A stretch of DNA of 64,000 nucleotides. It comes from Burkholderia plantarii (GTDB lineage: Bacteria > Pseudomonadota > Gammaproteobacteria > Burkholderiales > Burkholderiaceae). The notes under the pieces were generated by a model. The model was not told where the DNA came from. It worked only from the letters and a program-made list of their open reading frames with translations, and ran no database searches. Location of the stretch: the NCBI RefSeq assembly GCF_001411805.1, contig NZ_CP007213.1:3348001-3412000 (forward strand). Direction: 5' to 3'. This document shows, one piece after another, positions 8,531 to 17,025 of the stretch (position 1 is its first letter; the number at the start of each line of letters is the position of its first letter). The position numbers and the translations under genes are program-made.

Positions 8531-10003
8531 ATGACCCAACGCGACCGCGACCTGAAGCTCGACATCGACCGGCGCCTGCAGCTGCCCGTCTATCTGCAGA
8601 TCTGCGAGCGCTTCAAGCTCGCGATCCGCGCCGGGCACCTGCGCCCCGGCGATCGCGTGCCGGCCGTGCGCGGCCTCGCCACCGAGCTGAACACGGCGCG
8701 CGGCACGATCGAGATGGCCTACCGGATCCTCGTCGACGAAGGCTATCTGCAGGTGCGCGGCGCGGCCGGCACCTACGTTTCACCGTCGCTGCCGGCGGCG
8801 CTGCGCGGCACCGCGCGCGGCGCGCGCGCCGGCGCCGCGCCGAAGGACAAGCCGGCCGTGGCCCATCCCGATCGCCCGCTCGGCGAGCGCGGCAGCGAAC
8901 CGCTGCCGCTGCAGCCGGGGCTGCCCGCGCTCGACGCGTTCCCGCGCAAGGTCTGGAACCGGCTCGTCGCCTACCGCCTGCGGCGCGCCGAGACGGCCTC
9001 GCTCGCCTATCCCGATCCGCGCGGCTACCCGCTGCTGCGCGAGAAGATCGCCACCTATCTCGGCCTGTCGCGCGGCGTGGAATGCACGCCGGACCAGGTG
9101 TTCGTGACGGGCGGCTATCGCGCCACGCTCGAGCTGGTGCTGCGCGCGCTCGCCACGCCGGGCGACCGCATGTGGTTCGAGGATCCCGGCTATCTGCTGG
9201 CGAGGCGCTTCCTGGTCGATGCGGGCATGGAACTCGTGCCGGTGCCGGTCGACGCCGAGGGGCTGATGGTGGAGCGCGGCGAGGCGCTCGCGCCCGAGGC
9301 GCGCTTCGCGGTGGTGACGCCGTCGCATCAAAGCCCGCTCGGCGTCACGCTCTCGCTGGCGCGGCGCATCGCGCTGCTGGACTGGGCCTCGCGCGCCGGA
9401 AGCTGGGTGATCGAGGACGACTACGACAGCGAGTTCCGCTACGCGGGGCGCCCGCTGCCCGCGCTCAAGAGCCTCGACCGGCACGACCGCGTGATCTATT
9501 GCGGCACGTTCAGCAAGGTGATGGTGCCGGGCCTGCGGCTGGCCTACGTGGTGGTGCCCGAGCGCGCCACCGCGCGCCTGCTGAGGATCTGCCAGACCAT
9601 GAACGCCGCCTCGCCGTACCTGCTGCAGGCCGGCGTGGCCGATTTCATCGCGCAGGGCCATTTCGCGCGGCACCTGAAACGGATGCGCTCGCTCTATGCG
9701 GAGCGCCGCGGGCTGATGGTGGAGGCGCTGCGCGACGCGTTCGGCGCGCGGCTGCGCATCGACGTGCCGCCAGGCGGCATGCATCTGGCGCTCGGCTTCG
9801 ACGGCGCCGCCGCGATCGACGATCTCGGCTTCGCCGCGCGGGCGCGCGAGGCGGGGCTCGGCGTCAGCGCGCTGTCGGAATGGTATGCGAACAGCCGCGC
9901 GAAGCAGACGCGGCGCGGCGCCGTGCTCGGCTTCGCGAACGTGATCGATCGCGACGCGGCGCAGCGCTACGCGCGCCTGCTCCGGCAAGTCTACGAGGCC
10001 TAG
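8531..10003 (+). CDS. MocR/PdxR-type GntR regulator with aminotransferase-like domain
   Basis: 490 residues from the ATG at 8531. Residues ~15-80 are a GntR winged helix (LPVYLQICERFKLAIRAGHL...GDRVPAVRGLATELNTARGTI). A linker rich in Arg/Ala/Pro follows, and residues ~135-490 are a fold-type I PLP aminotransferase domain. It has the PLP-lysine motif TFSKVMVPGLRLAY, the Asp of WVIEDDYDSEFRY and the SHQSPLG segment. MocR proteins use bound PLP or an external aldimine as a signal, usually for vitamin B6, GABA or amino-acid genes. No pdx genes are nearby. The likely partner is the divergent flavoprotein or the convergent azoR-GNAT pair; neither is proven. Confidence 0.92.
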   Translation: MTQRDRDLKLDIDRRLQLPVYLQICERFKLAIRAGHLRPGDRVPAVRGLATELNTARGTIEMAYRILVDEGYLQVRGAAGTYVSPSLPAALRGTARGARAGAAPKDKPAVAHPDRPLGERGSEPLPLQPGLPALDAFPRKVWNRLVAYRLRRAETASLAYPDPRGYPLLREKIATYLGLSRGVECTPDQVFVTGGYRATLELVLRALATPGDRMWFEDPGYLLARRFLVDAGMELVPVPVDAEGLMVERGEALAPEARFAVVTPSHQSPLGVTLSLARRIALLDWASRAGSWVIEDDYDSEFRYAGRPLPALKSLDRHDRVIYCGTFSKVMVPGLRLAYVVVPERATARLLRICQTMNAASPYLLQAGVADFIAQGHFARHLKRMRSLYAERRGLMVEALRDAFGARLRIDVPPGGMHLALGFDGAAAIDDLGFAARAREAGLGVSALSEWYANSRAKQTRRGAVLGFANVIDRDAAQRYARLLRQVYEA

Positions 10004-10045
10004 CCGCGGCGCCGCCGTGGCCGGATCCACGCGGACGCGATCACG

Positions 10046-10069
10046 GCCGCATTCGCGAAACGATGCGGC
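10046..10069. terminator. hairpin between convergent genes
   Basis: Perfect 7-bp stem GCCGCAT / ATGCGGC with a 10-nt loop, midway between the ends of the MocR gene and azoR. No T-run on either side. It may act as a bidirectional terminator; weak. Confidence 0.3.
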
Positions 10070-10135
10070 GGAAACGGGGGAAGGACGCGCGCGGCTCGCT
10101 GCCAGCCGCGCCCGGCACCGCGATACCGCGCGGGC

Positions 10136-10789
10136 TCAGGTGGCCGCGGCCGGCTGCTCGGCGTCGATCGCCGGCAGTTCCGAGAACGGCACGTAGCAGC
10201 GCAGCGCGGCGCGTTCACGCGCGAGTTCGGCCTGCGCCGCCGCCTCGCCCATCACGAGCCCCTGCAGCAGGAAGAAGCGCACGTTGCGAATCCCGATCGT
10301 GCCGAGCGCATAGCCGAGGTAGGGCGTGAGGAAATCGGCCTGGCGCGCGTTCGGGCCGCTGTGGATGCCGCCCGAGCCGACGATCACGAAGGTCGGCCGG
10401 TCCTGCATCAGCCCGACCTTGCCTTCCGGCGTGCCCTTGAACGTGCGGTTGATCCGCAGCACGTAGTCGATCCAGAGCTTGAGCGCGGCCGGCACCGTGA
10501 AGTTGTGCATCGGCGTGGCGATCACGAGGCAGTCGGTTGCCTCGATCTCGCGCACCAGTTCCTCCGACAGCGCGAACTGCCCGGCATCGGGCGTGCGCGA
10601 GGTGATCGCGCTCGCGTAGCCGGGCGCGATCGGCGGCAGCGGCGCGGCCACCAGATCGCGCTCGATCAGCGTGAATTCGCGGCCGCTCGAAGCCTCCTGG
10701 CGGTGCAGCGCGTCGACCGTCTCGCGCGCGAGCCCGTAGGCGTGGCTCGCCTCGCCGAACGGGCTCGCATTCAGCAGCAGCAGTTTCAT
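10136..10789 (-). CDS. azoR: FMN-dependent NADH-azoreductase
   Basis: 217 residues. Flavodoxin-like fold: N-terminal LLLLNASPFGEASHAYGLA is the FMN-phosphate site, and the hallmark PMHNFTVPAALKLWIDYVLR with INRTFK follows near residue 95. The end of the sheet carries GSGGIHSG. AzoR reduces azo dyes and quinones with NADH and in bacteria mainly detoxifies quinones. Its start overlaps the stop of the upstream GNAT gene by 4 bases (ATGA), so the two are translationally coupled and the acetyltransferase is the first gene of the operon. Confidence 0.92.
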   Translation of the reverse strand: MKLLLLNASPFGEASHAYGLARETVDALHRQEASSGREFTLIERDLVAAPLPPIAPGYASAITSRTPDAGQFALSEELVREIEATDCLVIATPMHNFTVPAALKLWIDYVLRINRTFKGTPEGKVGLMQDRPTFVIVGSGGIHSGPNARQADFLTPYLGYALGTIGIRNVRFFLLQGLVMGEAAAQAELARERAALRCYVPFSELPAIDAEQPAAAT

Positions 10790-11244
10790 CGTGATGTCTT
10801 CTCCAGGGCGGTCAGCGGCTCGACGAAATGCATGCCTTTCGCGAGCATCCCGTTACGAAAATAGAAGCGTTGCGCGAGCGGCATGTGCAGACCCGTGTCG
10901 AGCACGAAATGCGCGCAGCCGCTCTCGCGTGCAATGGTACGCGTCGCGTCGAGCAGACGCGCGCCGATCTGGTGGCGCTGCAAGGCCGGATCGACGACGA
11001 GATCGTCGACGTAGACGAAGCGGCCGTACAGCAGGTTCGTCTGGTGCCGGTAGCCGGACAGGCCCAGCACGCGCGCGCCGTCCACGGCGGCCAGCAGCCG
11101 GTAGCCCTCGGCGCGCTGCCGGTCGAGCTGCGCGACGAACGCGTCCACGCCGCTCAGGTGCGGGCGCAGCGCGCGCATCACGTCGTAGGCGGCCGTCAGA
11201 TCGGCCGGCGTATCGAGATGCCGGATTTCGATTACGGGGTCCAT
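10786..11244 (-). CDS. GNAT-family N-acetyltransferase
   Basis: 152 residues from the ATG at 11244 (GGAG at -12). GNAT signature: FVYVDDLVVDPALQRHQIGARLL, with the acetyl-CoA pyrophosphate loop (R/Q-x-x-G-x-A/G variant QRHQIGA) near residue 95. The strand-helix FVLDTGLHMPLAQRFYFRNGM follows, and the C-terminus reads HFVEPL as in small-molecule or aminoglycoside-like GNATs. The substrate is unknown. It is first in an operon with azoR through a 4-base overlap, suggesting a detoxification unit. A longer start at 11295 has no ribosome site. Confidence 0.85.
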   Translation of the reverse strand: MDPVIEIRHLDTPADLTAAYDVMRALRPHLSGVDAFVAQLDRQRAEGYRLLAAVDGARVLGLSGYRHQTNLLYGRFVYVDDLVVDPALQRHQIGARLLDATRTIARESGCAHFVLDTGLHMPLAQRFYFRNGMLAKGMHFVEPLTALEKTSR

Positions 11245-11433
11245 TCTCGCTCCATGATGATTTTTGTAAGCGACAAGATAGCCTCGCCACGTCACGGCCG
11301 ACAGGGCCAGAAAAAATTAAAACGGCTAGGACATCGCGTCAGGCGCGCACGCTGCCAGGGCGCGCAACAAAATCAGCTCACGGCCGCCCGGCATGGCCGC
11401 GGCACGTTCCGCCCGATTCATTCGGATTACCGA

Positions 11434-12348
11434 TCAATCGATGGGCTCGCCGTGCATGCCGGGAGTCGATGCGCCGAAGGCCGCCGCCAGCGCCTTGTCG
11501 ATTTCGTCGACGAAGCGCCGGATCACGGGATGCCGGCCGTGCCGGACCTTCTGCACGATGCCGAGTTCACGATGGAAGGTATGCGGGCCGAGGTCGAACG
11601 CGATCACGCCGGCGGGCCAGGCGCGTTCGTCGACGTTGCGCGGGATCAACGCGATGCCGGCGCCGCGCGAGACGAGCTGGGCGATGCAATGGAAATCGAC
11701 GGCCTCGATCGCGTCGTCCACGCGGATGCCCTCGCGTGCGAGGAACTGATCGACCAGCTGCCCGGCGAACGTATGCCGCGCGCAGCGGATGAACGGCGCG
11801 CACGCGAACGCCGCGCGCCACGAACCGGCGGCGATCCCCTCGGGCGCGAGCAGCACGAACGGCTCGAGCGCGAGCCGCCGCCATTCGATCGCATCGGACA
11901 GCGTGAAGTTGGGCCGGCTCATCACGGCCAGGTCGACTTCGCCCGCATCGACCTGACTCACCAGCGCGAGCCCGCCGCTCGTGGAGATCTCGACGCGCCA
12001 GGCCGGAAACGCCGCGCGAAAGGCCGTGACCGGCCCCGCGATCAGCATGCCCTGCGCCGAGGCGACGGCGCCGATCCGCAGCGTGCCGGTGTTCTCGGCC
12101 ACGCCCGGCTCGCGCAGCAGGCGCGCGTGCAGCGCCATCATCTCGGTGGCGAGCGCGAGCGCCTCCTGCCCCGCCCGGGTCAGATGCGGCGTGCGTCCGG
12201 AACGGTCGAACAGCGCCACGCCGAGCTGCTCCTCGATGCGCTGGATCTGCGAGCTGACGGCCGACTGCGTGATGCCGATGCGCGCGGCGGCCGCCGAGAA
12301 CGTGCCGTGCTTGACCACCGCCAGAAACGTCTTCAGCTCGCGCAGCAT
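11434..12348 (-). CDS. LysR-family transcriptional regulator
   Basis: 304 residues. N-terminal helix-turn-helix ELKTFLAVVKHGTFSAAAARIGITQSAVSSQIQRIEEQLG is canonical, with LFDRSGRTPHLTRAG as the wing. Residues ~90-290 form the periplasmic-binding-like effector domain. It is transcribed away from the PL7 lyase gene at 12811 across a 460-bp region, the usual layout for a LysR protein controlling its divergent neighbour. The effector is unknown; an oligosaccharide or uronate is a guess from context. Confidence 0.92.
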   Translation of the reverse strand: MLRELKTFLAVVKHGTFSAAAARIGITQSAVSSQIQRIEEQLGVALFDRSGRTPHLTRAGQEALALATEMMALHARLLREPGVAENTGTLRIGAVASAQGMLIAGPVTAFRAAFPAWRVEISTSGGLALVSQVDAGEVDLAVMSRPNFTLSDAIEWRRLALEPFVLLAPEGIAAGSWRAAFACAPFIRCARHTFAGQLVDQFLAREGIRVDDAIEAVDFHCIAQLVSRGAGIALIPRNVDERAWPAGVIAFDLGPHTFHRELGIVQKVRHGRHPVIRRFVDEIDKALAAAFGASTPGMHGEPID

Positions 12349-12810
12349 CGCAATCCATCGAATCCGTCAATATGCCCCATAGAATAGTATCGTTTTACAT
12401 CGAATATCGATAGCGGTAGGCTCCGAAGCGCGTGACCTGCCATGCATTAACCGATGCGCCTGGAAAGCGAATTCCCTTCACCCCGGATATCCATATCGGG
12501 TTGATCCGGATTTACCACGGATTTCGCCAAATCCATGGCCCGGCTTTTTCGCAGTGCATCAAAAGCAGCGCGTGGCGTGGCATTCCACGGTATTTCCAGT
12601 GGACGTCGTACCGTATTGATTCGTTATTCGATAACACTCGACACTGTAAATCGACAACCGGATCGCGCACTGACGCGAAATGGCACCGGCGGACACCGGC
12701 GCGCCTCACGAAATAAAAACATAATCCGCATCCGCAATTGCGATTCACGTTCCGTGCCGCCGCCATTCAGCCTCACCCATCCATCGCAGATGAACCAAGG
12801 AGAGACGCAA
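12349..12810. promoter_or_regulatory. A+T-rich divergent region, LysR / PL7 lyase
   Basis: 460 bp with markedly lower G+C than its flanks and no credible gene. It contains ATCGAATATCGAT just upstream of the LysR start, and the dyad at 12623-12635. An A-rich AATAAAAACATAAT stretch (near 12710) lies 90 bp before the lyase start. It probably carries both divergent promoters and the LysR sites. Confidence 0.5.
12623..12635. promoter_or_regulatory. 13-bp dyad upstream of the PL7 lyase
   Basis: GTTAT-TCG-ATAAC, a perfect inverted repeat with a 3-nt centre, about 175 bp before the lyase start. Possible operator; short enough to arise by chance in A+T-rich DNA. Confidence 0.3.
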
Positions 12811-13608
12811 ATGCAAGGGAAAATCGTGAATGGCGCGCTCGCCGCGCTGTGCGCCGGCCTGTTCGCGGCCCATGCCGTGGCCGGCCAGTCGGCCGAGATC
12901 CTCGCCGACGATGCCGCCGTGGTGGCGGCCGCCATTCTCGACCCGTCGGCGCCGCCGGGGTCGAACTTCAACCTGAAGCCGTGGACGCTGCAACTGCCGA
13001 TCGGCGCCTCGGGCAGCGTCACGCAAGTAAACGGCGACAGCCTCGCGGCCGGTTATACGAACCAGTACTACTTCCATACCGACAAGTCCGACGGCGCGAT
13101 GGTGATGATGGACCCGACGCGCGGCTGGACCACCTCGGGCTCGCAACATCCGCGCACCGAGCTGCGCGAGAACGCGATCTGGCCGACCTCGGGCGCCAAC
13201 CGGCTCGACGCGACGCTGATCGTCGTGCAGGTGCCGAAGACCACCACGATCGGGCAGATCTTCCAGGGCAACGGGCCGAGCAAGCCGCTCTGCGAGCTGC
13301 AGGTGACGTCGGGCGGCAACGTGCAGCTGCTGCTCGAGGACACCAACCAGGGCGGCGCCTCGCATACCTACCCGATCGCCGGCGTGACGATCGGCAAGTC
13401 GTTCACCTATGAGCTGAGCCTGTCGGGCACGACGATCGGCGTGAAGGTGAACGGCACCTCGAAGTCGTTCACGATGGATTCGAGCTTCGACGGCGAGAGC
13501 TTCTACTTCAAGGCCGGCAACTACGATCAGAGCGCCACCTCGGGCACGCCACTGACCACGCCGGGTACCGTCGTCAAGTTCTACGCGCTGACGCTCACGC
13601 ACGGCTGA
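12811..13608 (+). CDS. secreted polysaccharide lyase family 7 (alginate lyase-like)
   Basis: 265 residues from the ATG at 12811, chosen because AAGGAGAG sits 7 nt upstream; an in-frame ATG at 12790 lies before that ribosome site. Sec signal peptide about residues 1-27 (AHAVAG). A single beta-jelly-roll domain carries two PL7 signatures: RTELRE (residues 115-120) and YFKAGNYDQ (232-240). The third, normally QIH or QVH with the catalytic His, reads QIF here (Phe 151). PL7 enzymes cleave alginate or other uronic-acid polymers by beta-elimination. With the His missing, the protein may be inactive, act on another polymer or only bind it. A divergent LysR gene is the likely regulator. Confidence 0.85.
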   Translation: MQGKIVNGALAALCAGLFAAHAVAGQSAEILADDAAVVAAAILDPSAPPGSNFNLKPWTLQLPIGASGSVTQVNGDSLAAGYTNQYYFHTDKSDGAMVMMDPTRGWTTSGSQHPRTELRENAIWPTSGANRLDATLIVVQVPKTTTIGQIFQGNGPSKPLCELQVTSGGNVQLLLEDTNQGGASHTYPIAGVTIGKSFTYELSLSGTTIGVKVNGTSKSFTMDSSFDGESFYFKAGNYDQSATSGTPLTTPGTVVKFYALTLTHG

Positions 13609-13675
13609 CGCGCGCGCGGCCCGCGCGCCTCGTTGCGATGCGCGCGGGCGCGGGTGGCCGTGCGCGCCGGGCCGG

Positions 13676-14818
13676 CTAGAACGCCGGCACCGGGTCGTGC
13701 CCGGCCACCAGCACGTACTTGCCGTCGCGCAGCCGGTACACCGCCGTCTGGTGGATCGTGCGCACGGCGGGCTCGTCGCCCGAGCCCGAGGTCTGCGCGC
13801 CGTCGAAGTGGATCCGCATTTCGCTCGTGCCGTCGGCGGCCGTGGCGAGCGAGAGCTTGCCGTTGATGTCGAAGCACGACGGCGGGCCGCCCGCATCGGT
13901 CGTCGCGACCACGTCGGTCTCGCTCGCGGCGCCGTGCGCCGTGTCGGCCGCCTTCAGCGCCGCGTCGCAATCGCCGCTCGCGCCGAGGTTGTTGCCGTCG
14001 GTCGGGATCGTGCTCGCGTAGGTCGCGACGTGCCCCGGCTTGATGCCGTAGACCGAGGCCCAGGTTCCGCAGACGCCCTGCCAGCATCCGCCGCCCGTCA
14101 CGATCAGGCCGAACTCGTCGGCGCCGATGCGCGCGACGCTGGTGTCGCCGAGCGTGCCGGCCACGCCGAGGTAGTCCACGCCGTCCATGCGTTGCTCCAG
14201 CACCCAGCCCGCCGCGTCGTGGCGGAAGAAGTAGGCGCCGAGCCACGCGCCCGACGCGTAGCTGTCGTCGCGCACGCCGCCGTCGTCGACGCTGACGCCT
14301 TCGGTCAGCATCACCGCGTGCGTGTCGTCGAGGCGGATCACTTCGCGCGGCGCGATCTCGATGCGGGTCACGGCCGTCCTCGCGGCGCCGGCCGCGCGGC
14401 GGATCCTTCCCGAATCGTCGCGCTCGGGCAGTTCGACCTCGACGTCGCGCGCGCCGGGATCGTTGCCTTCATGCCAGTGCGGAAACACCGCGCGCATCAG
14501 GTCGGCGCGCTTGAGGCCCGGGGTGGAGGCCGACGCGGAAGACGCGGAAGACGCGTCGGAGGCGGTCGATGCCGGCCGCGTCGCGGAAGCGGCGGCCGGA
14601 GCCGGCGCGCTCACGCTCGCGGCGCCGGACGCCGTGGCGGTGCCGGCGTCATGCGCGCCGTGCCGCTCGCAGGCGCTCAGCAGCACCGACATCGCGCCGA
14701 GCAGCGCGAGCGATGCGAGCCGCCGCGCCGGCGGACAGGCCGGCATGACCGCGGACACCGGCGCGAAGGCGGACGGCCCGAGCGGGCTGGGCGAACGAGA
14801 CGGGCTGGCGAAAATCAT
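13676..14818 (-). CDS. putative lipoprotein, unknown function
   Basis: Up to 380 residues. A lipoprotein signal with lipobox LLSAC follows PACPPARRLASLALLGAMSV. The true start may be the ATG at 14746, which leaves a signal of normal length; neither start has a clear ribosome site. After the Cys comes a low-complexity Ala/Ser/Thr linker of ~60 residues, then a ~270-residue soluble domain with CWQGVCGTW and a later C...CFDINGKLSL that could form disulfides. I do not recognise the fold. It sits convergent to the PL7 lyase, and its upstream side faces a small WXXGXW protein. Confidence 0.65.
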   Translation of the reverse strand: MIFASPSRSPSPLGPSAFAPVSAVMPACPPARRLASLALLGAMSVLLSACERHGAHDAGTATASGAASVSAPAPAAASATRPASTASDASSASSASASTPGLKRADLMRAVFPHWHEGNDPGARDVEVELPERDDSGRIRRAAGAARTAVTRIEIAPREVIRLDDTHAVMLTEGVSVDDGGVRDDSYASGAWLGAYFFRHDAAGWVLEQRMDGVDYLGVAGTLGDTSVARIGADEFGLIVTGGGCWQGVCGTWASVYGIKPGHVATYASTIPTDGNNLGASGDCDAALKAADTAHGAASETDVVATTDAGGPPSCFDINGKLSLATAADGTSEMRIHFDGAQTSGSGDEPAVRTIHQTAVYRLRDGKYVLVAGHDPVPAF

Positions 14819-15184
14819 CGGCGGTACGAATCAGGAAAGGGCGAGGCGGAGGCCATCGAATCGCCGGAATCGACGGTGCGTGCAGCGCGCGGATGTTACC
14901 AGAAATTTCCCATGAATCCGGCCCGTCACGCTCGTTGGCGCACGCTTCGCCAAGCCCGGTGCCGCCGCGCGGAAGGCCCGCCCGGTCAAGGGTTTACGCG
15001 ATGTCGCGCGATACTCCGCCGAGCCGCGGCACGGAACGCGCGGCGACGATTCCCGCCCGTGCCTTTCACCTTGCGTCGCGTTCCCCCTCGAAAATTTTCA
15101 CCGCCCCGCGACGGATTTCCGCCGCTCGCTCCGTTCAAGCCGAGATGGCGCGATCGCGCCGGATCCATCAAGGGAGCCCATCCA

Positions 15185-15484
15185 ATGAAACGACTGTTCC
15201 ATCCTGCCCGGCTCGCGGCCGCGCTGAGCCTGACGCTCGCCACCAGCGCCTTCGCGCAGGCCGTCATCGTCGCGCCGATCGCGCCGCCCGCGCCGCGCTA
15301 CGAGGTCGTGCCGCCCGCGCGCACCGGTTACGTCTGGGATCACGGCCGCTGGCGCTGGGAGCATGGCGCCTACGTCTGGCAGCCCGGCCACTGGCAGCCG
15401 GTGCGCGTCGGGTACCACTGGGTGCCGGGCCACTGGGTCGCCCACGGTCCGAACTGGCACTGGGTGCCGGGGCACTGGGCCTGA
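15185..15484 (+). CDS. secreted WXXGXW repeat protein (BcpO-related)
   Basis: 99 residues with a Sec signal peptide (cleavage after SAFAQA, residue ~25). Four Trp-rich units follow: GRWRWEHGAYVW, QPGHWQPV, YHWVPGHW, WHWVPGHWA. The family name derives from BcpO of Burkholderia contact-dependent inhibition loci, but no bcpA/bcpB genes are here, so it is an orphan member. The role is unknown; Trp/His/Gly repeats suggest an envelope-associated structural or metal-binding protein. A second member of the family is at 29181. Confidence 0.8.
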   Translation: MKRLFHPARLAAALSLTLATSAFAQAVIVAPIAPPAPRYEVVPPARTGYVWDHGRWRWEHGAYVWQPGHWQPVRVGYHWVPGHWVAHGPNWHWVPGHWA

Positions 15485-15676
15485 GCGTCCGGACGACGGG
15501 CGCCCGAGCGCCGGGGCCGTCGCCTCGCGCCATCGCGTTTCATCACGCGCCGTCGCCCCCCGCCGCGTCCGCCATGCCCGCTTCGTCAGCCGTGCCGTCC
15601 CGCGCCGTCCGCAGCGCCGCCACCGGCGGTCGAGGCAGGCCGGCACGCTCCATCGTCTTGCCAGGGAGTTCCTCTC

Positions 15677-15784
15677 GTGAAAATGTTCGCGATCCTCGTG
15701 CTCGTCGCGACGACGCTCGCCGGTTGCGTCGTCGTCCCCGCCCGGCCGGTTCATGTGCGGCCGGCCGCCGTCGTCGTATATTGA
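15677..15784 (+). CDS. 35-residue predicted lipoprotein
   Basis: A very short frame from the GTG at 15677 (AGGGAG 9 nt upstream) encoding a complete lipoprotein signal: MKMFAILVLVATTLAGC, lipobox LAGC, followed by only ~18 residues (VVVPARPVHVRPAAVVVY). An ATG two codons later is an alternative start. The mature part would be a lipid-anchored Pro/Arg/Val peptide. Small lipoproteins of this CVVVP type are common beside WXXGXW proteins in related genomes. It lies between the WXXGXW gene and the ECF sigma operon; function unknown. Confidence 0.6.
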   Translation: MKMFAILVLVATTLAGCVVVPARPVHVRPAAVVVY

Positions 15785-15814
15785 TCGCGTGCGGCGGGCG
15801 CGCCGGCCTCGCCG

Positions 15815-16606
15815 ATGCCTGTCCGCCGCCGCCCGTTCGCGATGAACGGATCGACCGCCGCCATGCCCGCGCCTCCAGCCCGCCCCCGCCCGTCCACCAC
15901 GCGGCAGGCGCGTGACGGCGCGGCCGGGGCAGGCGTCCAAGCCGTCCCGCAGGGAGTCCTGACCCGTGAAACCAGCCCGGCGCGCGCAGCGGCGCGCCCC
16001 CCCGCCACCGTGGCCGCGCGAGCGGCCGCCGAACCGCAAGCCCGCCTCGTGAGCGAACCCGATCCCGACGCGGAACTGCTCGCGCGCGTGGGCGCGCGCG
16101 ACCCCGGCGCCGCGCGCGCGCTGGTCGCGCGCAAGCTGCCGCGCCTGCTCGCGCTCGCCACGCGGCTGCTCGGCGACCGCATGGAAGCCGAGGACGTCGC
16201 GCAGGAGGCGTTCATCCGGATCTGGAAACAGGCGCCGCGCTGGAAGACGGGCGAGGCGCGCTTCGACACCTGGCTGCATCGCGTCGCGCTGAACCTCTGC
16301 TACGACCGGCTGCGCGGCCGGCGCGAGGAGCCGGCCGACACGCTGCCCGACGAGCCGGACCCACAGCCGCGCGCCGACGCACGGCTCGAGACGCAGGAGC
16401 GCGACGCGCGCGTGCGTGACGCGCTGGCCGCGTTGCCGCCCCGGCAGCGCGAGGCGCTCGTGCTCCATTACTATCAGGAGCTGTCGAACATCGAGGCGGC
16501 CGGCCTGATGGGCATCACGGTGGACGCGCTGGAGAGCCTGCTCTCGCGCGCCCGGCGCAATCTGCGCGCGCAACTGGCCGCCCGCGGCCGCAGCGAGGAA
16601 ATCTGA
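15815..16606 (+). CDS. ECF RNA polymerase sigma factor
   Basis: 263 residues in the longest form, but typical ECF factors are ~180. The N-terminal ~75 residues are Ala/Pro/Arg-rich and may be untranslated; a GTG at 16049 would give a 185-residue protein. Region 2 is clear: ALATRLLGDRMEAEDVAQEAFIRIWKQ, then FDTWLHRVALNLCYDRLRGRR. Region 4 is PPRQREALVLHYYQELSNIEAAGLMGITVDALESLLSRARRNLR. Its stop codon overlaps the start of the next gene by one base (TGATG), a hallmark of a sigma / anti-sigma pair. It probably responds to envelope stress given the two exported partners downstream. Confidence 0.88.
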   Translation: MPVRRRPFAMNGSTAAMPAPPARPRPSTTRQARDGAAGAGVQAVPQGVLTRETSPARAAARPPATVAARAAAEPQARLVSEPDPDAELLARVGARDPGAARALVARKLPRLLALATRLLGDRMEAEDVAQEAFIRIWKQAPRWKTGEARFDTWLHRVALNLCYDRLRGRREEPADTLPDEPDPQPRADARLETQERDARVRDALAALPPRQREALVLHYYQELSNIEAAGLMGITVDALESLLSRARRNLRAQLAARGRSEEI

Positions 16607-17025
16607 TGACACCCGAACGATTCCGCAACATCGTCGAGGCCTACGGCGCCGATTCGCGCCGCTGGCCCGACGCCGAACGCGACGCCGCGCGCGCCTGGGC
16701 CGGCGCGCATCCCGAGGCGGCCGGCCCGCTGCTCGCCGAGGCCGCCGACCTCGACGGCTGGCTCGGCGCCCACCACGTCGCGCCGGCCGGCCACGCGCTC
16801 GTCGAGCGCATCGTCGCGACGGCGCCGGCCGCGCGCCGGCCCTGGACGCGCGGCCGGCTCTGGTGGTCCGGCGCCGCGGTGGCCGGCGTGGGGGCGCTCG
16901 GCGTGCTGGCCGGCGCGCTCGCGATGTCGTCGGCGCTGCTCACGGGCGCGCCCGCGGCGATGCACGAGAGCACCTACCTGACCACCAGCTTCGGTGGCTC
17001 GACCGACGACTGGAGCGGTGAATGA
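16606..17025 (+). CDS. probable anti-sigma factor (membrane)
   Basis: 139 residues. The cytoplasmic N-terminal half is short and acidic-basic (MTPERFRNIVEAYGADSRRWPDAERDAARAW), followed by one transmembrane helix near residues 85-110 (WWSGAAVAGVGALGVLAGALAMSS). A short periplasmic tail is rich in Ser/Thr. Position and topology identify the cognate anti-sigma factor: it starts on the sigma stop codon. No zinc-binding HxxxCxxC motif is present, so it is not a ZAS-type anti-sigma. The function is inferred from context and topology, not from a recognised domain. Confidence 0.7.
   Translation: MTPERFRNIVEAYGADSRRWPDAERDAARAWAGAHPEAAGPLLAEAADLDGWLGAHHVAPAGHALVERIVATAPAARRPWTRGRLWWSGAAVAGVGALGVLAGALAMSSALLTGAPAAMHESTYLTTSFGGSTDDWSGE

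Noticed and set aside
12432..12716. 94-codon frame in the LysR/PL7 intergenic region
   Set aside because: Translation has no family resemblance and no ribosome site; the region behaves as promoter DNA.
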